The notes under the pieces are model-generated. The model searched no databases. It was not told the origin of the DNA and worked only from the letters and a program-made list of their open reading frames with translations. Both the position numbers and the translations under genes were made by a program. Shown here piece by piece: positions 45,651-57,699 of a DNA stretch of 64,000 bases. The DNA lies in assembly GCF_040712315.1 (NCBI RefSeq), contig NC_134013.1:37273501-37337500 (forward strand), in the 5' to 3' direction. The DNA is from Castanea sativa. Taxonomy: Eukaryota; Streptophyta; Magnoliopsida; Fagales; Fagaceae. The first letter of the stretch is position 1. Each line of letters starts with the position of its first letter.

Positions 45651-46744
45651 CTAGGATGGGTTCCTTGCCGTTCCCATGACTTTTCTTAGGACTAAGTCTC
45701 CTGGGGCTAGTGGCCTCAGCTTTACTCCCTTATCATACCCACGCTTAAGCCTTTGCTGGTAATGCGCCATCTTCACCATAACCACCTCTCTCTTTTCACC
45801 AACCAGCTCCAAGTTAGTGGACAATAAGCGGTCATTCTCCTTAACGATGAACTGATCAGTTCTCAAGGTTGGGAATCCTGATTCAATAGGGATTATCGCT
45901 TCAGCTCCATAGGTCATTGAGAAAGGAGTCTTTCCAGTTGATCGTCGGGGTGTAGTACGATAAGTCCATAGCACGTGGGGCAATTCATCTACCCAGCTTC
46001 CTTTGGCATCATCTAACCTTTTCTTTAGCCCAGACACTATGGCCTTATTTGTAGCCTCGACCTGCCCATCCCCTTGTGGATAAGCAAGAGTAGAATACCT
46101 ATTTTTGATTCCAAACTCTTCGCAATACCTTTGAATGGCTTTACTATCAAATTGAAGCCCGTTATCCATGACCAATGTGTGTGAAATCCCAAACTTGGTG
46201 ATAATGTTTCTCCAAATAAACCTCTTAGCATCCACGTCCCTAATGTTAGCAAGAGGTTCAACCTCCACCCATTTAGTAAAATAATTCGTCTCGGCGAAGA
46301 GCCATCTTCGGTTTCCTTTGGCACGAGGGAATGGCCTACAATGTCCAAGCCCCACTAAGCAAATGGCCAAGGACCGGACAGTGGGTTTAAGGCCCCTCCT
46401 AGCTGGTGAATATTTAGGGCGTACCTCTGGCACTGGTCACATTTCTTTACATAATCTTGAGAAGTCTTTTATATGCTTGGCCACCAATATCCTTGAATAA
46501 GGGCTCTATGGGCCAAAGACCTACCACCAGTATGACTCCCATAAATTTCCTCATGCAACTCCTCTAACAAGGGCTCCACTGCCTCGGGATGCACACACAG
46601 TAGATACGGTCTCGAGTAGGAACGTTTATACGATTTCTGCTCTTTGGATAACCAATAATGTGGGGCTTTTCTACGTATCTTTTCCGCTTTAACTCTGTCC
46701 TCAGGTAACTGGCCTTGCTGTAAGAAAGCAATCAAGGGATCCAT
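45651..46744 (-). pseudogene. gypsy integrase
   Basis: 46744-46469 carries the zinc-binding N-terminal region (HEEIYGSHTGGRSLAHRALI, then QGYWWPSI). 46433-45651 (260 residues) carries the core: NYFTKWVEVEPLANIRDVDA, VMDNGLQFDS, YSTLAYPQGDGQVEATNKAI and FSMTYGAEAIIPIE. The first catalytic residue, normally Asp in DYFTKW, is Asn here (about 46320), while the Asp of DNG and the Glu of EATNK are kept. A stop at about 46470 separates the two parts. Confidence 0.92.
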
Positions 46745-46891
46745 TCAACTGGGCCCAACCTAGACATCGTGCAACCTAACAGCTGGTTTCTCTACAAGGC
46801 TAGGGCTGGTCATGTCTTCAACAAGGACGACTCGAGGTAGATTTGCTCCCAAAGAGGTTGCCAGCATGGCCAAAGAGTCTGCATGAGAATT

Positions 46892-47662
46892 CTACCCCCT
46901 TGGGATTTGCTTTAGAGTGAAGATCCTGCATCTGGTTTGAAGTTGTCTGACTTTAACAAGGTATCCTTGAATACGTTCATCTCTAGCTTCAAACTCACCA
47001 TTGACCTGCCCTATAACTAGTCGTGAATCTAAATACACCTTTATGACTTCTCCCCCTAACTTGTTAACCATTGCCATTCCGGCCAATAGAGCTTCATATT
47101 TAGCTTCGTTATTTGTAGCCAGAAAACCCAAAAATAGTGATTTCTCCATCACTAGCTTCTCGAGCGTTACCAGCACAATCCCTACTCCTAATCCTTTTTG
47201 GTTAGTTGCTTCGTCGGTGTACACCTCCCAATATCAACGCCAAAGGCCTAGACCATCATAACATCTACTTTCCCATTCCCCTCCTTGGCCATATTCTCTG
47301 TAAATTCTACCACAAAATCTGCCAAGACTTGTTCTTTTATGGCAGTACGAGGCATATACCTAATGTCATAAGCACCCAACATGGTTCCCCACTTAGCTAT
47401 CCTGCTAGTGTAATCTGATTTTCGTAAGTGTTTACAAGGGGAGCTAGGTGAGAACCATCACAGTATGCACTTGAAAATAGTGTGGGAGCTTCCTTATGGC
47501 ATGTACAATGGCCAACACCATCTTTTCCAGGGGTAGATAGCGTGTCTTAGCTTCTTGCAAGGATTTACTAACAGAGTAGATGGGCCTTTGTACTCCTTTC
47601 TCATTCTTAATCAGAACTAGACTAACTGCATAATTCGTGACTGCTAGGTAGGCATATAACAC
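46892..47662 (-). pseudogene. gypsy RNase H region
   Basis: 47662-47444 has SVSKSLQEAKTRYLPLEKMV, the first RNase H-like block. After a break, 47224-46892 has YTDEATNQKGLGVGIVLV, NNEAKYEALLAGMAMVNKLG and VYLDSRLVIGQVNGEF, a second RNase H domain. A doubled (archaeal-type) RNase H is a feature of Tat-group elements and supports that placement. Confidence 0.88.
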
Positions 47663-47689
47663 CTCATTCTCAAGCGTAGAGAGTATGGG

Positions 47690-48400
47690 GGGTGCGACAA
47701 ATACTACTTAAGCTCCTCAAAGGCTACCATACACTCCTCGGTCCATTGAAAATCCTTCCGCTTATGAAGGCTGGAAAAATGGACGACACCTATCTATTAA
47801 CCGAGAAATAAATCTATTCAGGGCTGCTGCCATTCCCGTCAACTTCTGTACCTCCTTGGGATTTCGAGGAGGGCGTAAGTTATTAATGGCCTTAATCTCA
47901 TCAAGATTGACTTCAATTCCTCGGTGCGTGATCATATAGCCTAGGAACTTTCTTGAGCCAACTCCGAAAGAACACTTAGATGCATTTGAGCACAATTTAT
48001 GTTCTCGTAACATTGAAAACACTTCCCCTAGATCTACCAAGTATTCCTCAACTTGCTTACTTTTTACCACCATGTCATCAATATACGCTTCCACATTCCT
48101 CCCAATTTGTGACTCAAACATGCGTGTGACCATTCTTTGATATGTGGATTTTGCATTCTTAAGGCCAAAGGGCATCACCTGATAGTGATAGTTGCCAGTG
48201 GGAGCTCAGAAAGTAGTCTTCTCTTGGTCGGGTAGTGCTAAGGGGATCTAATGGTACCCCTAGAAAGCGTCTAAGAAACTCATCCGAGGATGTCCAATAG
48301 TTGCATCCACCAGCTGATCAATCCTAGGGATAGGGAAAGGATGCTTTGGATGGACTTTATTCAGATCTGTGAAGTCTACACACACTCGCCATTTCCCGTT
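47690..48400 (-). pseudogene. gypsy reverse transcriptase
   Basis: RIDQLVDATIGHPRMSFLDAF is interrupted by a stop in the following GYH, then MPFGLKNAKSTYQRMVTRMF, VEAYIDDMVVKSK (catalytic YIDD), and LNRFISRLIDRCRPFF. The open part is 48178-47762. Confidence 0.93.
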
Positions 48401-48707
48401 CTTCTTCATTATTACTATAGTATTGGCCAGTCACTCAGGGTAAAAGATTTCCTTGATTGCTCCAGCTTATTTGAGCTTGTTTATCTTTACCTTTACTACC
48501 TCTACATGCTCTTTAGACGAACGCCGAGGTGGCTGTCTCCGTGGCACCGCTCACATTCAACTAGTGACAAATAAACTCGGGATTAATCCTAGGGACATCA
48601 TAAGTACTCCAAGCAAAAACGTCAATATTATCCTCCAAAAACTTCACCAATGCTGCTTTCTCCAAGGGTGGCAACTGTGACCCCACTTGAAAATACTTCT
48701 CTTCATC

Positions 48708-49542
48708 CTAACCGATCAAAATCCTTTCCAACTCTTTGGATAATGTCCCCTGTGACTCGGTATCCAGTCTAACTTCAAAACCTATTAATTGATATAGGAC
48801 TTGTTCCTTTTCCACCACAGTTCGATCCATGAGAGGCTGGGTAATGGCTGCCACCAGACATTGCCTAGCCATGGCTTGACTTCCCATTAACTCTCCTACT
48901 CTCTCCTGGGTGGGATACTTGACCTTGAGATGCAAAGTTGATGACACTGCCCCCATAGCATATAACCACGATCTGGCTAGAATGGTCGTGTAAGGGGAGT
49001 AGGCTTTAACTACAATGAAGTTGACTTGCACTTCTTTATCCCTAGCCCGCACTGGTAGCCTAATGATCCCTCGCGGGGTTACCAACCTCCCATCAAAACC
49101 AACCAATGGTGAATCATATTTCTCCAAATCCTCGGGCTTAAGTTTCAATCCCTTAAACAAATCTAGGTAAATAATCTCTGCTCCACTTCCTTGGTCTACC
49201 AGGACCCTTTTCACATCATATCCCCCTTATCTGAATGGTTACCACCAAGTCATCATCATGTGGTTGGAATGTCCCCTCCTTATCTTCTTCTGAAAAACCT
49301 AAAGTGGGCACGGCCACCATTCTGGCCTTTTTGCGATCCTGACTCCTGTCTTCTAAGTCAGGACCCGAAACCACAAACATAATCCTCGAGCAAGTTCCAG
49401 CGTCACCCCTGGGTTTAGCAAAAATGACGTTAATTGTGCCCAGGGCTGGCTGAGGAGCTTCGTCCCTCTGATACCTAGCTCCGGGTTGCTCAAAACGACC
49501 ATCTGGTTGATGCAAGAATTGTCCCAACTTCCCTGCCTTCAT
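48708..49542 (-). pseudogene. gypsy protease region
   Basis: 49214-48708 reads RVLVDQGSGAEIIYLDLFKG, where VDQGSGAEII replaces the usual V-D-x-G-S-S-A-D-I active site, then SPYTTILARSWLYAMGAVSS. 49542-49216 is the preceding spacer. A frameshift joins them. Confidence 0.87.
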
Positions 49543-49659
49543 CAGCTGACCTAGATGATCATGTAGGGTCTTACAATATTCAGTGGTATGCCCTTTGTCC
49601 TGATGATAGTGGCAATAAAGGCTCTAGTTTCTTTTGGATGGGTCCCCACCCATTCTATT

Positions 49660-50870
49660 GAGCCACTTGAAATTCGACTCATTTTTTATCTTTTCTAGTA
49701 TCTGATAGATAGGCTCTCCGAGGATCCCTCTTCTCATGAAAAGCCTTTGCCTTGCCCTTTCCATGGGTTTGATCTTCCTTTACTCGTTTATACTTATCAA
49801 TAAGATCCATAAGTTGGTGCATACTATGGGCAGGCTTCATTGTTAGTGACTTTCTCAATCCATGCTCCATTGGAAGCCCTACCTTAAAAGTTCTCATTGC
49901 CACGTCCTCGAAATCCCCATCTTTTCATTGTACATTTCCCAATATATGTCCGAATAAGTTTTGAGAGTCTTCCCTTCCCTCATTGCCAGAGACAAGAGAG
50001 AGTCTAAAGGCTTGGGGACCCTGCTGCACGTTACAAATCTATAACCAAATATCCTTGTCAATTCCCCAAAGGACTATATTGACCCCTCTCGCAAAGCATC
50101 AAACCATTTCATAGCTACGGGCCCGAGGCTAGAGGGGAATACCCTACACATAAGGGCTTCATCGCTAGAATGAACTGCCAGAATCTTTACTAAGTCGGTT
50201 ATTATGATATCCTCCTCTCCGATTCTCCGAGGAAAAAGCCTTCGCCTTGCCCTTTTCTTGGGTCTGATATTCCTTTACTCGTTTATGCTTATCAATATGA
50301 TCCATAAGCTGGTGCATACTATAGGCAAACTTCATTATTAGTGACTTTCTCAATCCATGCTTCGTTGGAAGCCCTACCTTAAAAGTTCTCATTGCCACGT
50401 CCTCAAAATCCCCATCTATTTCATTATACATTTTCCAATACATGTCCGAATAAGTTTTAAGAGCCTTCCCTTCCCTCATCGCCATAGACAGCAAAGAGTT
50501 TAAAGGCTTGGGGACCCTACTGCACATCACAAATCTAGAACCAAATATCCTTGTCAATTCCCCAAAGGACAGTATTGACCCCTCTCACAAAACATCAAAC
50601 CATTGCATAGCCACGGGCATGAGGCTAGAGGGGAATACCCTACACATAAGGGCTTCATTGCCAGAATGAATTTCCATCTTTTGGCTAAAGTGGTTCACAT
50701 GCTCCACGGGATCAGTCCTTCCATTGTAGAGGGTGAATGATGGTTATGAAAACTGGTGGGGAAGCCTAGCCTTGTTAATTCTCCTAACAAAGGGCAACTT
50801 TGAGATTTGTTGAAGTGCCTTACTCATTGCGCCATTCCCCATTCCATGATGAGATGGCCCTTCCCCACGC
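49660..50870 (-). pseudogene. gypsy gag with internal tandem duplication
   Basis: The retrotransposon gag segment TYSDMYWKMYNEIDGDFEDV, then MRTFKVGLPTKHGLRKSL, occurs at 50557-50165 and again, with about 7% change by eye, at about 50070-49680. The offset of the two copies is about 488 bp (49740 aligns with 50228). Both copies contain stops. Confidence 0.85.
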
Positions 50871-51298
50871 TTGAACTTGCCTTTTTCCAGTTTATCTTGG
50901 TGTGAATATGCTGAGAAGGACTCACTAGGTGGTGTTCTAGACCTATGGCGATATGAACGATCCCTACTCTCATCTAGTTCGTCACTCGGTGAGGATGATG
51001 GACTCCTTCTATCACACTCCTTTCGCTATAGTTTCTTGCACAAGTTATCTATATCAAGTTTCAAATTTTGCGTATCCTGCTCATGTGAAACATGGCTTCC
51101 GATCCCTGAATGACTCCTTTCAGTACGCTCCATATGGTATGACTCTACCACAACACTTGGTGTATGATGCCTGTCCCTCATTCGCTCTAGGTTAACAAAC
51201 TGATCTTCCCTCTGTGAGCCAACATATTCCTCCCTATTCTATTCCAGATTGGCCGTGACTAACTAGAACAAAACACCTAAAACAAGACCTTGTTTCCC

Positions 51299-51312
51299 AC
51301 AGATGGCGCCAA
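51299..51312 (-). promoter_or_regulatory. gypsy primer-binding site
   Basis: Minus strand reads TTGGCGCCATCTGTGGGAAA two bases after the LTR end TTTACA. The TGGCGCC core is typical of Tat/Athila-type elements. Confidence 0.75.
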
Positions 51313-51313
51313 T

Positions 51314-52036
51314 TGTAAAGGCACAAAAATCTGGCAACCCAGGCCCACTTAGAATGGTGAGATTGGTGGCACCAAACCCAACCCAAACCAATAGAAATTT
51401 ATAAAGAGAGTGGGGTGTAACAAGTTGGGCTTCGCCCGAGGATACATATATAGAAGGAGTAGGCGTAAGCCAGAGAATAAATATATGGAAAGCTCTTTAC
51501 AAACTTGCTCGAGGACAATGTTCTTTGGCAGATGTATACACTGTTCATTTTCTTTCTCTTCAATCACTATTCTACTCTTAATCAAAATTTCCTAGATTTT
51601 TCCGGATCCTCCCCATTTGGGAGTTACTTTCCTTTATATACTCCTAGGCTTCTTGCATCCTAGCCCTCCATCTACAATCCTCTCAACTCTCATTAGGCCA
51701 CTTGTCCCATTAGATTTCTGGTGAAGGTGGTAGAAGGAGCTACTGAGCTGTGGCTCTACTGTTTAGGTCACTTTCTCATTAATGCAGCTAATAAAGCTAT
51801 TGTCAGCCATTTAATGTAGAGGTGCAAGTGATACTTTACAAGAGACCTCCCAAAATATCTTGTTCCTCCCTTGAGGCACCCCTCTCACCTCTTAGACTTC
51901 CAGAAGACGTTTAGTCTTTTCCCATCCCCTTCTCGGGTCATCTCCCTCCTCAGGCTCTCAATGCCTCTACGTGAAGAATGACTGAAGGCTGTAATCGCGC
52001 TACCCTTCCTTGGTCCTCGGGTCCCCACACCTACCA
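51314..52036 (-). repeat. gypsy 5' LTR
   Basis: On the minus strand it begins TGGTAGGTGTGGGGACCCG and ends GTGCCTTTACA, giving TG...CA ends and about 723 bp. The upper boundary is inferred from the TG and the loss of GC-rich sequence, as no second LTR is available for comparison. Confidence 0.72.
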
Positions 52037-52870
52037 TTTGATTTTTTTTTAATATGTGAATTTTGATACAAGGTAAGGAAAACAGGATATTCAAATTATT
52101 AATCTGCTTAAAAAAATCATAATTTATGCTTCATTGAGGCGTGGTTAAAAATTGACACAGAATATTAAGTATTGTGTGAATCATTCAATCTAGATTAGCA
52201 TAGATTAATACACTCTAAAAAGATGATTAATAGTTTAATACTAGTCATACCTCACTTCTTGGCCACTACCAAATAAATAATAATAATAATTCAAGACAGT
52301 GCAAAATAAGAATTTCATAATCCTAGGCTTAGAATTAGAATATCACAAAGAGCTTACAAGAATCTTAGAACAAGTAGTTTTTAGTTAGTACAACTAGTAA
52401 AGTATTTTGTTGTGAAATAAAAAACTTAACTAATAGCAAACAATATAAGTTAAAATTCTCTATAAAAAAAAATCTTAGCACAATAATGTCTAATTAAACT
52501 AAGAAAATGTATAATTATATAACTAATAATAATATCAAACATATTAAAATTTTAATTTTATTTTTTAAGAATCAAAATATGTAAACACTAGTATTAAGTC
52601 CACTAGTGAGTAAGTCTAATCTCACAAAGTAGTACAGTAATTAATATATACTTTTGGGGAGACCATCTTGGAAACTCACGAATTATGACTTTACAGAGCA
52701 TTGCTCTGCAGAGCAAACGCGTAGAATTAGAGAAACACAATGCTAATGCCAAGTGGTTGCTGATTGACTTTTCCATGGCGCATGGGCACTTTTGTAATTT
52801 CAATTTGATTTCACATTTCTAATCCTCTCCTCTACTTTTCTTTTTTTTCTTTTTTTTTTCTAATAAAGAA

Positions 52871-52925
<55 letters not shown>

Positions 52926-52938
52926 CAGTTAGAAAAAG

Positions 52939-52981
<43 letters not shown>

Positions 52982-53452
52982 CAAGTGCTAACTACAAGAC
53001 TCTTTTTTCATCAAAAAAAAAATCTTACAAGACTCTTAACAATAAAAGACTATTTAATAAACTATTTTTTGTTGTTGATGAAATCGAAACATTTTGAAAA
53101 CTCTATATACATTTTTGTTGATGAAAATGGAAATCTCTATATTTAAGATACGACCTTAAAAGGAATTTAAGTCCACCACTCAAATGTCCTTAAATGGACC
53201 AGCTTTTTAAAAAATAAATTAACTAAATTAGTAAAAAAATTTATTATCTTTTCTTAAAAAGAAAAAGAAAAAGGTCAGTTGTTATGCATGGGCCCACTTA
53301 TTACAAAAAATGAATTGATGGTATGATTCATATATACGAAAGAAAACGTTTTAGGAGTCCACACTAACAGCAAGCTGTAGTGGGGCCTTGGTTGGGGGCT
53401 GGCCTGTCCTTTTGGGCAGAGCAGGGGCAGATTCGGACATGGGTTGGTTGCG
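52037..53452. other. Upstream region of UDP-glucose dehydrogenase; (AT)n tracts
   Basis: AT-rich, with two long (AT)n microsatellites at 52876-52920 and 52942-52980 separated by 21 bp. No other gene. The proximal promoter lies in the last few hundred bases. Confidence 0.6.
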
Positions 53453-53460
53453 TATATAAA
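53453..53460 (+). promoter_or_regulatory. TATA box of UDP-glucose dehydrogenase
   Basis: TATATAAA with GC-rich flanks. It lies about 100 bp upstream of the leader's predicted splice donor, so transcription probably starts near 53485-53490. Confidence 0.65.
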
Positions 53461-53553
53461 GAGCTCCCCGCTCTTCCTCATTCACAAAACCAACGATAAA
53501 ATAATAGTAATAAAAAAAATCCACTGGTCTTTGAGAAACTACTACTTCAGAAG

Positions 53554-54480
53554 GTAAGCAAATCTCCACCCTCTGTTTCAAATTTCTGATTCCAATTCTA
53601 AAAAAAAACATTAGCTTAATTTTTGAAACCCCCCTCCCCAAAAAACACGTTTATGTAAGTTTTTTGTTTGTGATCTGAAATGGGTCTTATCTTTAATTTC
53701 TGTGCTCATCAGATCTATTGCCATTTTCGCTTTCCGTATTTGATTTTAAGATTTCTTAGGATTGTTTTCTGATTGACACTTAATATAAATCGAGCTAATT
53801 GGTTATGAATCTGGTGCAATTTTTGTAACTAATAATTCAATGTTGTTAAAGTTGTTATTATTGATGGTCTTGATCTGTCACTTGCATTTCTATTCTATAT
53901 TTCTAAGCAGCAAATTGATGTTGATCCTGTATTTGGGTCAGATCTGATTTGGCTTACCTTTCATCCTTATTATATTCCTGCATTGTTCGTTAAGTTAGAA
54001 GACGTTATTTCACTGTCATGAGCTGTTTATTCTCTTTGCTCCAGTCAGCCCGAAAATCCAGTTTTCAGCTTTAAGATTCTGGCAAATTTTGTGTCTGCAA
54101 GGTTTTATTTATTTATTTTTAACCACTTTTAAGCACAGTGTCCCCTTTTAATCTTGTTATGAGATCATATAAAAACCACATGTTTGGAAAATCAAAATTC
54201 ATAACAATAATAGGGTGGCTAAATTTTCCACTGGCTACCAACCTACCGCAACCCTCCATTGTTTTTTACCAGGCTTGGAACCAGTTTTGAACAAAAGATG
54301 TGGCATTTTCCTCCATTCCTTTCATATTTCACATGGGGGTGTGATCTTATTCTCTAGTGGTGGGTGAATTCTAAAAAATTATTTCTTAGTTGTACTTTTT
54401 TGTCCAGTAGGTTGATTGCAATTTGGTCATCTGGATATGAGTCTTCCTGTTTCTTATATTCATGAGCCTAATCTTGTTCA
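53554..54480 (+). other. Likely 5'-UTR intron of UDP-glucose dehydrogenase
   Basis: Donor CAGAAG|GTAAGC at 53554 and acceptor CTTGTTCAG ending 54480, 22 bases before the ATG. A leader intron of this sort is known for plant UGD genes. An alternative acceptor TGTCCAG ends at 54407. Confidence 0.6.
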
Positions 54481-54502
54481 GGGGTTAAAGTTGAAAAGGA
54501 AA

Positions 54503-55945
54503 ATGGTGAAGATCTGTTGCATTGGTGCTGGATATGTTGGGGGCCCAACAATGGCTATTATTGCACTCAAGTGCCCATCTATCGAAGTGGCTGTTGTGGA
54601 TATCTCCGTATCTCGGATCACAGCCTGGAACAGCGACCAGCTCCCCATCTATGAGCCAGGACTTGACGGTGTTGTGAAGCAATGCCGAGGCAAGAACCTA
54701 TTCTTCAGCACCGATGTGGAGAAACATGTCTCAGAGGCTGACATAGTTTTTGTCTCTGTCAACACCCCAACCAAAACTCGGGGCCTGGGGGCAGGCAAGG
54801 CTGCAGATCTGACATATTGGGAGAGTGCAGCTCGCATGATCGCTGACGTGTCAAAATCTAACAAAATTGTTGTTGAGAAATCTACAGTCCCTGTCAAAAC
54901 TGCTGAGGCAATTGAGAAAATTCTGACCCACAACAGCAAGGGAATCCAATTTCAAATTCTCTCAAACCCAGAATTCCTTGCTGAGGGAACTGCAATTGAA
55001 GATCTTCTTAAACCAGACCGAGTCCTAATTGGAGGCCGGGAAACCCCAGAAGGCCAGAAGGCCATCCAAGCATTGAAGGATGTCTATGCTCAATGGGTCC
55101 CTGAAGAACGTATACTAACCACCAATCTCTGGTCTGCAGAACTCTCAAAGCTTGCTGCCAATGCCTTCTTGGCCCAGAGAATATCCTCTGTTAATGCAAT
55201 GTCAGCCCTCTGCGAGGCTACTGGGGCAAATGTTACACAAGTATCATATGCTGTTGGTAAGGACTCAAGGATTGGACCTAAGTTCCTCAATGCTAGTGTT
55301 GGTTTTGGTGGATCCTGCTTCCAGAAGGATATTTTGAATCTTGTTTACATCTGTGAGTGCAATGGCCTTCCTGAGGTGGCCGAGTACTGGAAACAAGTCA
55401 TCAAGATCAATGATTACCAAAAGAACCGCTTTGTGAATCGTGTTGTTGCCTCCATGTTTAACACAGTTTCAAATAAGAAGATTGCTGTTTTGGGATTTGC
55501 TTTCAAGAAAGATACTGGTGACACAAGAGAGACCCCAGCCATTGATGTGTGCAAGGGGCTATTGGGAGACAAGGCCCGGCTGAGCATATACGACCCACAG
55601 GTCACTGAAGACCAGATTCAGAGGGACCTTACAATGGACAAGTTTACTTGGGATCATCCTATTCACCTCCAGCCAATGAGCCCCTCCACTGTGAAGCAAG
55701 TGAGCGTGGTTTGGGAAGCTTATGAGGCAACAAAGGATGCCCATGGTATCTGCATTCTGACTGAGTGGGATGAGTTCAAGACGCTTGATTACAAGAGGAT
55801 ATATGATAACATGCAGAAGCCAGCTTTTGTATTTGATGGCAGGAACGTTGTTGATGTGGAAAAGCTGCGTGAGATTGGTTTTATTGTGTTCTCAATTGGT
55901 AAGCCCCTGGATCCATGGCTAAAAGACATGCCCGCTGTGGCATAG
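54503..55945 (+). CDS. UGD: UDP-glucose 6-dehydrogenase
   Basis: Oxidises UDP-glucose to UDP-glucuronate with two NAD+, in the cytosol, feeding pectin and hemicellulose sugars. It is a single intronless coding exon of 480 residues, the standard length of plant UGDs. The N-terminal Rossmann motif GAGYVGGPT is at residues 8-16; [11 protein letters not shown] is at 154-164; the catalytic cysteine is Cys272 in [10 protein letters not shown]; the C-terminal nucleotide-binding segment [16 protein letters not shown] is at 331-346. The open frame extends upstream to 54416, but the ATG at 54503 gives the conserved [14 protein letters not shown] start and is directly downstream of the predicted splice acceptor. 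No frame damage or missing residue is seen. Codon use is well balanced and the region is richer in GC than its surroundings. Confidence 0.97.
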   Translation: MVKICCIGAGYVGGPTMAIIALKCPSIEVAVVDISVSRITAWNSDQLPIYEPGLDGVVKQCRGKNLFFSTDVEKHVSEADIVFVSVNTPTKTRGLGAGKAADLTYWESAARMIADVSKSNKIVVEKSTVPVKTAEAIEKILTHNSKGIQFQILSNPEFLAEGTAIEDLLKPDRVLIGGRETPEGQKAIQALKDVYAQWVPEERILTTNLWSAELSKLAANAFLAQRISSVNAMSALCEATGANVTQVSYAVGKDSRIGPKFLNASVGFGGSCFQKDILNLVYICECNGLPEVAEYWKQVIKINDYQKNRFVNRVVASMFNTVSNKKIAVLGFAFKKDTGDTRETPAIDVCKGLLGDKARLSIYDPQVTEDQIQRDLTMDKFTWDHPIHLQPMSPSTVKQVSVVWEAYEATKDAHGICILTEWDEFKTLDYKRIYDNMQKPAFVFDGRNVVDVEKLREIGFIVFSIGKPLDPWLKDMPAVA

Positions 55946-56699
55946 AAGAAATGCATTGGAGTGGCTTATGCCTGGAGCCAAGGAATTATAGTTGAAGACC
56001 ACGAGTTTGATTCTTTACAATTTTTTGATGATTTCCATTGTTTCTTACTTTCACACGGCAGTAAGAGTATTTGTATAATTCTGGTGAAAGTAAGAGCCTC
56101 TATGTTCTGCTTTACATTGTATTCCAAGTTGAACTTCATTGATCATTTATTTGGTTTGATCTGCTATTATAATTAGAATGTTTTTGAAAGCATTTATCTC
56201 AAATGCATATCAGGGGTGAGTTTAAACTTATTACTTTCTTGGTTCATCTTTTCTCTTTGGAAACTGATGGATTTGACAGGCTTGTATCTCTTAAGTTTTC
56301 ATGAGGAAGGGGAATGCATTTATGAGGAAGATGTTAGAGTTTGCCTTTGGTGACTTCAAATTCAGAATGTTGAACCAGATGAGCAGTTTATTTATTTAGC
56401 AAGACCAACCTACTTTAATTTTCTTTCAAGTTTCAACTCATCTGAGCCACCAGAACTTGGCTCGAAGTTACTAGGATATGGCGCTGGATCTCACTCTTCC
56501 AATATAATTATAATTGACTTTTTCCAATTTTTTGTTTCCTACTTCTCTCTGGCATAAAATTTCAATGTTTTGTGTGGTAAAAGAACCGTTTACGATACCA
56601 ACAATAAATTACATAACACAAATACAGTACGCAAAGCCAACTTTTATTATATTCCATTACGATTTTTCATTCTAACATCAAACTTATATTATGATATAA
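55946..56699 (+). other. 3' UTR and downstream flank of UDP-glucose dehydrogenase
   Basis: The first 200-250 bp are the likely 3' UTR. No canonical AATAAA was seen close to the stop, so the cleavage site cannot be fixed. No second gene is visible; the frame 55961-56176 is the UTR read through. Confidence 0.5.
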
Positions 56700-57222
56700 G
56701 ATAGAATCTGCAATTTATTTATTTTTTGTTAATTATTAATTTTGATTTTTAATTGTAATTTTCTGAATTTTAGTTTTATGATTTTTGAGAGAGAATTTCA
56801 ATCTATGGCGTTGACTCCTGATAATAGTTTTTTATTTTCAGACCAATACACCAATCAGCTTTTGGTGTAGGCGGGGATTGAACACCAGATTTCTTATTCA
56901 AGCATCAGAGACTTTACTAGTTGAGCTAACTGGAACTCACAGTTTTACGATTTTTATTTGCCTGATTTTAGGTGTTTTTAGTGCATTTTAGGTCATTTAG
57001 ATTCTTATAATAATTAGATATTAATTAGGATTTATTTTAGAATATATTTACGGAATGTTAGTTTTATGAAGTTTTCAAAGGAACAATTCATATTCAGTTT
57101 AATAAAAATATTTTGTCTCTATTTTCGGGTGGATTCTAGACTATCTCTTCTCATAAATTTAAGAAACTTTTGTGGATTCGAGGGTATTTCTTGAAATAGA
57201 TGTGTTTTGCTTCTTGTTACTT
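56700..57222 (+). repeat. Diverged gypsy LTR remnant interrupted by a SINE
   Basis: After the SINE, 56955-57120 (AGGTGTTTTTAGTGCATTTT, TTAGGATTTATTTTAGAATA, TTTTATGAAG) aligns with 40130-40310 of the solo LTR at 39771-40566. The copy is old and incomplete. Confidence 0.55.
56772..56955 (-). mobile_element. tRNA-derived SINE, third copy, TSD
   Basis: On the minus strand from 56940 it reads GTGAGTTCCAGTTAGCTCAAC (box A region), with box B GTTCAATCCCCG, then the family 3' half ending in GA/CT-rich sequence. AGTTTTATGATTTTT (56772-56786) and AGTTTTACGATTTTT (56941-56955) flank it with one mismatch in 15. Confidence 0.85.
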
Positions 57223-57460
57223 TTCCACTCATCATATTAGATTTCATGAAACTAGTAAGTAGTACTTTTCTTACCATGTTTTCCTTCTTTCTCTTTTGAA
57301 ATAGATTGATATTTCAAGTACAAGGAATACAAAAGTGTGTATTCCACTCATCATATTAGATTTCATGAAACTAGTAAGTAGTACTTTTCTTACCATGTTT
57401 TCCTTCTTTCTCTTTTGAAATAGATTGATATTTCAAGTACAAGGAATACAAAAGTGTGTA
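57223..57460. repeat. 119-bp tandem duplication
   Basis: 57223-57341 is repeated almost exactly from 57342 (TTCCACTCATCATATTAGAT onwards). A third copy starts at 58859. Confidence 0.9.
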
Positions 57461-57699
57461 TATACACCACGTCACATATAGCACATATATCATGTTTAGC
57501 AAATGTTGACCCTTGATTGAGACTTAAATTCAAGACCATTAATTGTCCTTAATTTTAAGTCCAATCAAGAGATTCTTTCTAGGTAAATGTTAATGGGTTT
57601 TTTTAGAGTGACAAATGTTAACAATTACTAGCATGTTACTCCGTGCAAACGTATGGATGCATTTAAAATTAAACAAAATTTTTATTATAAACATAGGAG
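57342..57699. repeat. Direct repeat, left copy (about 345 bp)
   Basis: From ATCATATTAGATTTCATG to the TTATTATAAACATA end. It matches 58859-59203 at about 95% by eye. Confidence 0.88.

Larger units (their letters stand above)
42819..52036 (-). mobile_element. Ty3/gypsy retrotransposon, Tat-like organisation, decayed, one LTR
   Basis: Minus-strand order: 5' LTR 52036-51314, primer-binding site 51312-51299, gag (about 50870-49560), protease region (49542-48708), reverse transcriptase (about 48400-47690), RNase H (47662-46892), integrase (46744-45651), an 82-bp tandem array (45445-44880) and an ORF on the opposite strand (42819-44517). An opposite-strand ORF between pol and the 3' LTR plus tandem repeats is known for Tat-group elements such as Grande. 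Many stops are present, gag contains a 488-bp tandem duplication, and the 3' LTR is missing. Confidence 0.85.

Noticed and set aside
54416..54502. 29-residue N-terminal extension of UDP-glucose dehydrogenase
   Set aside because: The family starts at [14 protein letters not shown]; the extension lies in the predicted intron and leader.
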